Source of the DNA: JAAYZQ01 sp034428935
Lineage (GTDB): Bacteria > Chloroflexota > Anaerolineae > JAAYZQ01
Reading direction: 5' to 3'
Length of the DNA stretch: 62,566 nt
Assembly: GCA_034428935.1 (NCBI GenBank)
Contig: DAOUHB010000157.1
Coordinates: 1-62,566, forward strand
Shown here: in pieces, positions 57,332 to 62,566 of the stretch
How the letters are laid out: each line of letters opens with the position of its first letter
Position numbering within the stretch: position 1 is the first letter of the stretch
The notes under the pieces: model-generated
The model's database searches: none
Told to the model about the DNA's origin: nothing
The model's input: only the letters and a program-made list of their open reading frames with translations
Program-made: the position numbers and the translations under genes

Positions 57332-58402
57332 GTGGGCACAGTGAGCGCATCGAGCGCATCGAGCGCATCGAGCGCATCGAGCGGATCGAGCGGATCGAAA
57401 TTGAGGATGGCAGTCGTCGGCGTGGGCCGCATGGGGCTGACCCACGCCGAGAACCTGGCCCGCCGCGTGCGCGGCGCCAGGCTCGTCGCCGTGACGACCT
57501 CCGATCCGGAGCGGGCGGACGAGGCCCGGCGCGCCGCCAGCGAGCCGGACCTGGCCGTCTATCCGGACCTGGATGCCCTCTTGGCCGGGGAGGACCTGGA
57601 TGCCATCTGCATATCCAGCAGCACGTCGGCCCACGCCGGCAACGTGGTGACCTGTGCCCGCGCCGGCCTGCACATCTTTTGCGAGAAGCCCCTGGCCCTT
57701 ACCCTGGAGGACTGCGACCGGGCCATCGCCGCCGTCGAAAGCGCGGGCGTCAAGCTGATGGTCGGCCACATGCGCCGCTTTGACGCCGGCCACGTCCAGG
57801 CCAAGCGCTACATAGAGGAGGGCGCCATCGGCCGGCCCCTGGTTTTTCGGGCCATCAGCGGCGACGTTAATCCCCCGCCCCCCAGCTTTGCCGACCCGAA
57901 CGTCAGTGGCGGCCTCATCCTGGACGCCATGTACCACGACCTCTACCTGTCGCGGTGGCTGCTCGACGACGAGCCGGTGCGGGCCTTTGTCGAGGGCGAT
58001 GCCCTGGTCGATCCGGCCGTGGGAGCCGTGGGCGACGTGGACAATGCGGTGGCGATCCTGCGCTTCAGCCGGGGCGGCCTGGGCAGCTTTTACGTCACCC
58101 GCACCACCCGCTACGGCCACGACCTGCGCGTAGAGGTCATCGGCGATCAGGGGGCGGTGCACGTGGGGCGCTTCCGGCAAACCCCGGTGCGCCTCCTGGA
58201 CCCCAGCGGCGTGCATCACGACATGCCCTGGACGACGCCCGATCGCATGGGCGAGGCCTTTGTAGCCGAGATGCAGGCCTTTATCGACTGCTTGCTCGAG
58301 GGAAGCGAGCCGCCCGTGGACGGCCGGGACGCGCGCGCCACGGTGGCCGCTGGATTGGCCGCCACCCGCGCCATGCGCGAGGGCCGGCCGGTGAACCTGT
58401 GA
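57332..58402 (+). CDS. Second Gfo/Idh/MocA oxidoreductase
   Basis: A 356-residue paralogue of the gene just before it. VVGVGRMGLTHAENLARR is the Rossmann loop, CEKPLALTLEDCD the EKP motif, HMRRFDAGHVQAKRYI and DAMYHDLYLSRWLL the substrate-side motifs. The likely dehydrogenation is of another inositol isomer or a related polyol. The N-terminal 24 residues (SAS repeats) come from a 9-bp tandem DNA repeat, so the true start may be TTG 57401 or ATG 57407 directly before AVVGVG. The frame is open from the GTG at 57332, whose ribosome site is 13 bases away. Confidence 0.85.
   Translation: MGTVSASSASSASSASSGSSGSKLRMAVVGVGRMGLTHAENLARRVRGARLVAVTTSDPERADEARRAASEPDLAVYPDLDALLAGEDLDAICISSSTSAHAGNVVTCARAGLHIFCEKPLALTLEDCDRAIAAVESAGVKLMVGHMRRFDAGHVQAKRYIEEGAIGRPLVFRAISGDVNPPPPSFADPNVSGGLILDAMYHDLYLSRWLLDDEPVRAFVEGDALVDPAVGAVGDVDNAVAILRFSRGGLGSFYVTRTTRYGHDLRVEVIGDQGAVHVGRFRQTPVRLLDPSGVHHDMPWTTPDRMGEAFVAEMQAFIDCLLEGSEPPVDGRDARATVAAGLAATRAMREGRPVNL
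57343..57396 (+). repeat. 9-bp tandem repeat at the start of a dehydrogenase gene
   Basis: Six units follow one another: four GAGCGCATC and two GAGCGGATC. In frame they code for Ser-Ala/Gly-Ser runs. Slippage here would change the distance between the upstream ribosome site and the start codons, or the length of the N-terminal tail. Confidence 0.85.
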
Positions 58403-58455
58403 TTTCGGGCCCAGAGCCCACAATCAACTCATAAACCAGAAAGGAATGAAGCAAC

Positions 58456-59586
58456 ATGTCACAGTCTGTACAAACTCTGCCCCCCGGGCTGCTGCCTTCC
58501 GATCAGCCCGACCTGTTCTTTGAAGACAATGCTGTCGGCCGGCTGAAAAAAGAAATATGGGAGATGAGCGACGAGCAGATCGATGCCCTCCTGGCCGAGT
58601 ATGGAGTCCCCTCGCCGGTGGAGTGGGGCAAGCCGGGCTCTTATATTCAGAGCACGGTGCGCTGGCAGGTGGAGGAGAACCGGAAGAAGAACGATATAGT
58701 CTTTATCCCGGTTGGCTGCACGGAGCTCCACGGTGCCCATCTGCCCAGCGCCTCGGACACGTTCTACGTGAGCCAGATCTGCGAAGGCGTGCGGCGCTAC
58801 ACGGCCAAGCGGGGGGCGCCCGTCAACCTGGCGCTGCCGCCGCTGATGTACGGCGCCCACCCCTACCACCACATCGGGATGCCGGGCACGGTCATCGTTC
58901 GGGAGAACGTGGTCCGCGAGCTGCTCATCGACGTGATGCTGGGGCTGTGGAACGATGGCTTTCGCAAGCAGGTCATCATCAACAACCACGGTCAGTTGTG
59001 GGTGCTGGAATCGGCCATCCACCAGTTCCAGATGCGCTACCAGTTGCCGGGCGTGTTCCGGGTCCTGGACTGGCACCGCGCGGTGCGCGAGTTCTTCCGC
59101 ACCAGCGAAAAGGGCGGCAGGTGGGACACAAACTTTGTCCACGCCGACGAGTCAGAGACATCCCTGGGGCTGTTGCTCCACCCCGACATGGTGGACATGA
59201 ACTATGCGGTGGATACCGAGGGCAAGTCGTACCTGCCCGACGGCCACTTTGACAAGTCGGTGGATCCCTTCGGCCGGCCGAGCCGCTGGTCGGAAGGGGA
59301 GGGCCAGATCGCCATCGAGATCGCGGCCACGCCCGAGGGCGTCGTAGGCAAGGCCAAGGCAGGATCGGCCCAAAAGGCCAAGCGGCCCGTGGCGGCCATC
59401 CTGCGCTACCTGACGCTGCTCAACGATCAGATCCTGGAGACCTTCCCGTCGGGCACGGTGCCGCCCGTGGAAGAGGTGACCCTGCGCACGGAAGCCGAGA
59501 TGGAGCCGTTCCTCCGCGAGCCGTTGTCGGAGGGCTGGAAGCCGGTGTACGCGCTGCCGCGGCTGGGGCAGGGCTCCGAGTTGTAG
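58456..59586 (+). CDS. iolN: 3-dehydro-scyllo-inosose hydrolase-like creatininase-family protein
   Basis: This 376-residue creatininase-fold metal hydrolase has ligands in IPVGCTELHGAHLPSASDT (Glu, His, Asp), IINNHGQLWVLESA (His) and DTNFVHADESETSLGL (Asp, Glu). The extended N-terminus (about 1-80) and the length agree with IolN, the ring-opening hydrolase of the Thermotoga-type inositol route. IolN turns diketo-inositol into 5-keto-L-gluconate. The neighbours IolG, IolO and IolM-like support this over creatinine amidohydrolase. The ATG at 58456 follows AGGAATGAAGC. Confidence 0.85.
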   Translation: MSQSVQTLPPGLLPSDQPDLFFEDNAVGRLKKEIWEMSDEQIDALLAEYGVPSPVEWGKPGSYIQSTVRWQVEENRKKNDIVFIPVGCTELHGAHLPSASDTFYVSQICEGVRRYTAKRGAPVNLALPPLMYGAHPYHHIGMPGTVIVRENVVRELLIDVMLGLWNDGFRKQVIINNHGQLWVLESAIHQFQMRYQLPGVFRVLDWHRAVREFFRTSEKGGRWDTNFVHADESETSLGLLLHPDMVDMNYAVDTEGKSYLPDGHFDKSVDPFGRPSRWSEGEGQIAIEIAATPEGVVGKAKAGSAQKAKRPVAAILRYLTLLNDQILETFPSGTVPPVEEVTLRTEAEMEPFLREPLSEGWKPVYALPRLGQGSEL

Positions 59587-59639
59587 GCTGCCACACGGCG
59601 GGGACCTTTGGTCACGCGTGGGCTGCGGCCGCGAGGCTT

Positions 59640-59678
59640 GCCGGTGAGGAGCGGCGCGATCCGTCGCTCCTCACCGGC
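59640..59678. other. 14-bp-stem hairpin between iolN-like and usp genes
   Basis: GCCGGTGAGGAGCG (59640-59653) and its perfect complement (59665-59678) have an 11-base loop. No T-run follows, so it is more likely an mRNA-stabilising or processing element than a terminator. Confidence 0.65.
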
Positions 59679-59720
59679 TGCCCGGCCCGCCGGGACCGGG
59701 ACGGGGACCTTGGAGAGGGC

Positions 59721-60197
59721 ATGATGTTCAAGTTCAAAAAAATCCTGGTGCCGCTGGATGGCTCCGAGTTTGCGGAAAGGGCGCTGGACCCGGCCCTGGC
59801 CATTGCCGCGCCCATGGAGGCCGAGCTGGTCCTCTTTCGAGTGGCGCAGCCCATTCCCCGCACCAAGGCCCTGGCCGACATGCCGGACGTCTACGATGAC
59901 ATCGTGGCGGCTGCCTACCGCGAGGCCGAGGTCTATCTCCAGGGAGTGCAGGAGCGCCTGGGCTACCCCCGCCTCACGGTCGAGCATCGCGACGGGGAAG
60001 AAGGCATAGCCCGCCAGATCATGGACTTTGCCGCGGACAGTGGCGTCGACCTGGTTGTCATGTCCAGCCACGGCCGCACCGGGGTGCGGCGCTGGATGTA
60101 TGGCAGCGTCGCCGAAAAGATCCTCCACGGCTGCCCATGCGCGACCCTCATCGTCCACTGTTGGCCACCTACAGAAGAATCGCGGAGCCTACCATGA
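59721..60197 (+). CDS. Universal stress protein (UspA family)
   Basis: A 158-residue UspA-fold protein. The N-terminal strand is KILVPLDGSEFAERAL, and the ATP-binding-type motif at the C-terminus is SSHGRTGVRRWMYGSVAEKIL (G-2x-G-9x-G[S/T] pattern). It is therefore of the nucleotide-binding class. Its stop overlaps the start of the IolO-like gene by 4 bp (ATGA), so the two are translationally coupled. Usp genes are not usual members of inositol operons. The role here may be sensing the energy state; this is inference. Confidence 0.9.
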   Translation: MMFKFKKILVPLDGSEFAERALDPALAIAAPMEAELVLFRVAQPIPRTKALADMPDVYDDIVAAAYREAEVYLQGVQERLGYPRLTVEHRDGEEGIARQIMDFAADSGVDLVVMSSHGRTGVRRWMYGSVAEKILHGCPCATLIVHCWPPTEESRSLP

Positions 60198-61039
60198 AAT
60201 TGAGCATCGTCCTTTCAACCCACGCCGCCCAGTTCCAGGCGGTGGCGTTCAAAGGGGATCTGGAATCCAACCTGGCCAAGATCGCGGCCTGGGGCTATGA
60301 CGGCGTCGAGCTGGCCATCCGTGACCCGCGCCTGGTGGACGGCGACGAGCTGCTGCGGACGGTGTCGGCCAAAGGGCTCGAGATCCCGGCCATCGGCACC
60401 GGGCAGGCGTGGGGCGAGGAGGGCCTGTCGTTCACAGATCCGGACGCCGACGTGCGCCGGGCGGCCATCGAGCGCTGCAAGTCGCACGTGCCGTTCGCGG
60501 CCAAAGCGGGGGCGGCGATCATTATCGGGCTGATGCGCGGCATCGTCCGGAAGGGCGTGGACCACGAGCAGGCCATGGACTGGCTGGTGGAGGCGCTGCG
60601 CGAGTGTTGCGCGGCGGCCCGGCCCCATGGGGTGCGCATTGCCCTGGAGCCCATCTGCCGCTACGAAACGACGCTGATCAACAACCTGAGCCAGGGGTTG
60701 GAGCTGCTGGAGCGGGTGGGTGCCGATAACATGGGGCTCATGCCCGACACGTTCCACATGAACATCGAGGAGCCCAACATCGAGAAGAGCATCCGCGCCT
60801 GCGGCGATCGCATCTTTCACTTTCACGTGGCCGACTCGAACCGCTGGTACGCCGGGGCGGGGCACCTGGACTGGGTCTCGATCCTGTCGGCGCTCATGGC
60901 TACGGGCTACCAGGGGTACGTGTCGGGGGAGTGGATGCCCCTGCCCGACCCGGACACGTCGGCGCAAAAGGGGATCGCTTATCTGCGGGGCCTGCAGATC
61001 GACTCCCCTGCCCCCTCTGTGAGGGGGGAGAAGGGGTGA
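60194..61039 (+). CDS. iolO: 5-keto-L-gluconate epimerase-like TIM barrel
   Basis: This 281-residue xylose-isomerase-like epimerase matches the IolO family, which converts 5-keto-L-gluconate to D-tagaturonate. The N-terminus MKLSIVLSTHAAQFQAVAFK and DGVELAIRDPRLVD, IPAIGTGQAWGEEGLSF, IALEPICRYETTLINN (metal Glu), LMPDTFHMNIEEPNI (Asp, His) and IFHFHVADSNRWYAGAGHLDW (His) are characteristic. The C-terminal dozen residues (DSPAPSVRGEKG) come from a C/G-rich dyad repeat that also occurs after the last gene. The ATG overlaps the stop of the usp gene. Confidence 0.87.
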   Translation: MKLSIVLSTHAAQFQAVAFKGDLESNLAKIAAWGYDGVELAIRDPRLVDGDELLRTVSAKGLEIPAIGTGQAWGEEGLSFTDPDADVRRAAIERCKSHVPFAAKAGAAIIIGLMRGIVRKGVDHEQAMDWLVEALRECCAAARPHGVRIALEPICRYETTLINNLSQGLELLERVGADNMGLMPDTFHMNIEEPNIEKSIRACGDRIFHFHVADSNRWYAGAGHLDWVSILSALMATGYQGYVSGEWMPLPDPDTSAQKGIAYLRGLQIDSPAPSVRGEKG

Positions 61040-61046
61040 GGCCGCA

Positions 61047-61074
61047 GCCGGCCTGGTGTGCGCACCCGGCCGGC
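61047..61074. other. GC-rich hairpin after the iolO-like gene
   Basis: GCCGGCC-T-GGTG pairs with CACC-C-GGCCGGC around a four-base loop, 8 bp after the stop. No T-run follows. The next 100 bp are purine-rich with GAGATCGA-type repeats and hold no gene. Confidence 0.5.
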
Positions 61075-61207
61075 GACGAGATGGAGCAAGATCGAGCAAG
61101 ACCGAGGACGAGATCGAAGGCGAGATCGAGACATCGCGCCGCGGCGGACGCCTTGCCGGAGGACGGCGCTGTCATAATAATCTGTAAGAATCAGAAGGAG
61201 AATAACA

Positions 61208-62407
61208 ATGAACGGCAAGATGCGAGGCGTGACGCTGATCGCAGATTGGGACCCCCGGCCGGGGTTCAAGCTCGGCCCGAAGGATATCGAGGGCAAGCAG
61301 ACCTACCTGGGCAGCAGAGTGTGGAGAAATCCGCGGATCGAGATGCGGGAGTACGAGATTCCGAAGCCGGGACCGCGGGACGTGCTCCTGGAGGTCAAGG
61401 CCTGCGGTATCTGCGGCAGCGATGTGCACATGGCCCAGGCGGACGACGAAGGCTACACCTGGTATCCGGGTCTGACGGGTTTCCCCTGCATCCTGGGGCA
61501 CGAGGTGTCGGGCGTGGTTGTCGACGCCGGCAGCGAAGCGCGAGACAAGCAGACCAACAAGCCCTTCAAGGGCGGCGAGCGCATCTGCACGGAAGAGATG
61601 ATCTGGTGCGGCGAGTGCAAGCCCTGTGCCGACGGCTATCCGAACCACTGCGAGCGCCTGGACGAGATCGGTATCAACCAGAACGGTGGCTTTGCCAAGT
61701 ACCTGGTGGTGCCGGCGCGCACGCTCTGGAGCCTGGAGCCGCTGGCCGACCGCTACCCGGGCAACGAGTTGTTCGTGGCGGGCAGCCTGGTGGAGCCGAC
61801 GAGCGTGGCCTACAACGCCGTCGTCGAGCGTGGCGGGGGCATCCGCCCCGGCGATAACGTCGTCATCTGTGGCGGCGGCCCGGTGGGCATGGCGGCCTGC
61901 GCCATCATGAAGCGCATGGGGGCGGCCAAGGTCATCATCTCCGAGCCGCAGGCGGAGCGCGCGCAGCTCGGCCTGGAGATGGGCGCCGACGTAGCCATCG
62001 ACCCTACCAAGGAAGACTTTGTGCAGTGTGTCCTGGAAGAGACGGCCGGCATGGGCGCCAACCTCTACCTGGAGGCCAGCGGCCTGCCGACCATCGTCTA
62101 TCCGCAGATCGAGCAGGCCATCTGGGAGGGCCGCGCCCTCAACGCCATGGTGGTGGTCCTGGCCCGCGCCGACGCCAAGATGCCGGTGACGGGTGAGGTG
62201 CTGCAGGTGCGCCGCGCGGGCATGGTCGGGGCCCAGGGGCATTCCGGGCACGGCACGTTCCCGCGCGTCATCAACTCCATAGGCGACGGGATGGACATGA
62301 CCCGCATCGTGACCAAGAGGGTCACTCTGGACGAGGTGCCTGACAACATCGTCATGCTCCGCGACGACCGCAAGGAGTGCAAGATCACCTGCGTGAGCTT
62401 TGACTAG
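61208..62407 (+). CDS. iolM: Scyllo-inosose 3-dehydrogenase-like zinc alcohol dehydrogenase
   Basis: This 399-residue medium-chain zinc dehydrogenase has a catalytic zinc site in ACGICGSDVHMAQ and LGHEVSGVV. The structural zinc site is CGECKPCADGYPNHC, and the NAD Rossmann motif is VVICGGGPVGMAACA. The unusual N-terminus (WDPRPGFKLGPKDIEGKQ) and length agree with the IolM type, which oxidises scyllo-inosose to diketo-inositol in the Thermotoga-type pathway. AGAAGGAGAATAAC precedes the ATG. A weak extra promoter (TTGCCG..TAATAA, about 61150-61180) may add expression. It is the last gene before a large terminator-like structure. Confidence 0.88.
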   Translation: MNGKMRGVTLIADWDPRPGFKLGPKDIEGKQTYLGSRVWRNPRIEMREYEIPKPGPRDVLLEVKACGICGSDVHMAQADDEGYTWYPGLTGFPCILGHEVSGVVVDAGSEARDKQTNKPFKGGERICTEEMIWCGECKPCADGYPNHCERLDEIGINQNGGFAKYLVVPARTLWSLEPLADRYPGNELFVAGSLVEPTSVAYNAVVERGGGIRPGDNVVICGGGPVGMAACAIMKRMGAAKVIISEPQAERAQLGLEMGADVAIDPTKEDFVQCVLEETAGMGANLYLEASGLPTIVYPQIEQAIWEGRALNAMVVVLARADAKMPVTGEVLQVRRAGMVGAQGHSGHGTFPRVINSIGDGMDMTRIVTKRVTLDEVPDNIVMLRDDRKECKITCVSFD

Positions 62408-62435
62408 GCGAGCGTAGGCCGGACGCGTAGCACCC

Positions 62436-62533
62436 GGACGGCTCTCTCGCGAACCCCCCTGCCCCCCCTGCGAGGGGGGACCTCCCTTGTTCCCGGGGGA
62501 GGGGGAGGGGTACGCGAGAGGCCGTCCCTTTTC
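62436..62533 (+). terminator. Large nested inverted repeat ending the operon
   Basis: Arms GGACGGCTCTCTCGCG (62436-62451) and CGCGAGAGGCCGTCC (62513-62527) pair with one slip and are followed by CTTTTCC. Inside are C-rich and G-rich blocks that pair again. The core CCCCTGCCCCCCCTGCGAGG resembles a shorter copy at 61004-61030. It may be a terminator, a dispersed repeat, or both. Confidence 0.55.
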
Positions 62534-62566
62534 CGAGACGGGAGGCTGCTGTCCCCGACTTGTCGG

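Noticed and set aside
57343..57396. CRISPR-like repeat array
   Set aside because: The units are 9 bp, contiguous and without spacers; it is a simple tandem repeat in a coding start.

Overview
The window is GC-rich bacterial chromosome, densely coding, with short intergenic gaps. The gene set suggests a Chloroflexota (Anaerolineae-like) bacterium. Pointers are a secreted repeat protein ending in an HLPLV-type tail, a NurA / HAS-barrel-like / HerA trio, ThyX, tandem M42 peptidases, TPR and WD40-like surface proteins, and an inositol cluster of the kind described in Thermotoga. The assignment is an inference; no rRNA is present to fix it. Many promoters are textbook sigma70 type (TTGACA-like, 16-17 bp, TATAAT-like).

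Left part (1-24.1 kb), nearly all on the minus strand: a cut-off transposase at the edge; a threonine synthase-like enzyme with an apparently leaderless promoter; a GH2 beta-mannosidase-like enzyme; a 6S RNA candidate with its own promoter and terminator; aspS; a run of TPR, WD40-like and prepilin-peptidase genes; three consecutive M42 metallopeptidases; two tiny membrane proteins; a plus-strand transglutaminase-like membrane protein; a hydantoinase/oxoprolinase pair (hyuA-hyuB) coupled to a membrane protein; and guaA-xpt.

Middle part (24.2-42.8 kb), mostly plus strand: NurA, a small HAS-barrel-like protein, HerA and thyX (DNA-end processing and dTMP synthesis); a hypothetical protein that may have a sliding-clamp-like fold; a secreted beta-propeller-like protein; argF; a 749-residue TPR protein; the diadenylate cyclase cdaA with an altered DGA motif; a divergent TlpA / CcmC-like pair; then an apparent operon with NAD(P)HX repair, a phosphate acyltransferase, an M20 peptidase, YjbQ and two small accessory proteins.

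Accessory patch (43.4-45.3 kb): a broken second copy of yjbQ is split by a VapBC-type toxin-antitoxin module with a palindromic operator, followed directly by an AbrB-Doc module. Then come a membrane-anchored methyltransferase, an AbrB-like regulator and trmO with a long leader.

Right part (47.7-62.4 kb), all plus strand: a LacI regulator with a perfect palindromic operator at its promoter leads an apparent catabolic operon. It has an RbsC-type ABC importer with two permeases, an ATPase and an unusual lipoprotein carrying two fused, near-identical sugar-binding domains. After these come a UroD-like protein, two TIM-barrel isomerases, two Gfo/Idh/MocA dehydrogenases, a creatininase-fold hydrolase, a universal stress protein and a zinc dehydrogenase. 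Together they match the non-classical inositol route (IolG, IolM, IolN, IolO) in which inositol is oxidised twice, hydrolytically ring-opened and epimerised, without IolE/IolD/IolB. This cluster, with its duplicated binding protein and UroD-like partner, is the most interesting system in the window.
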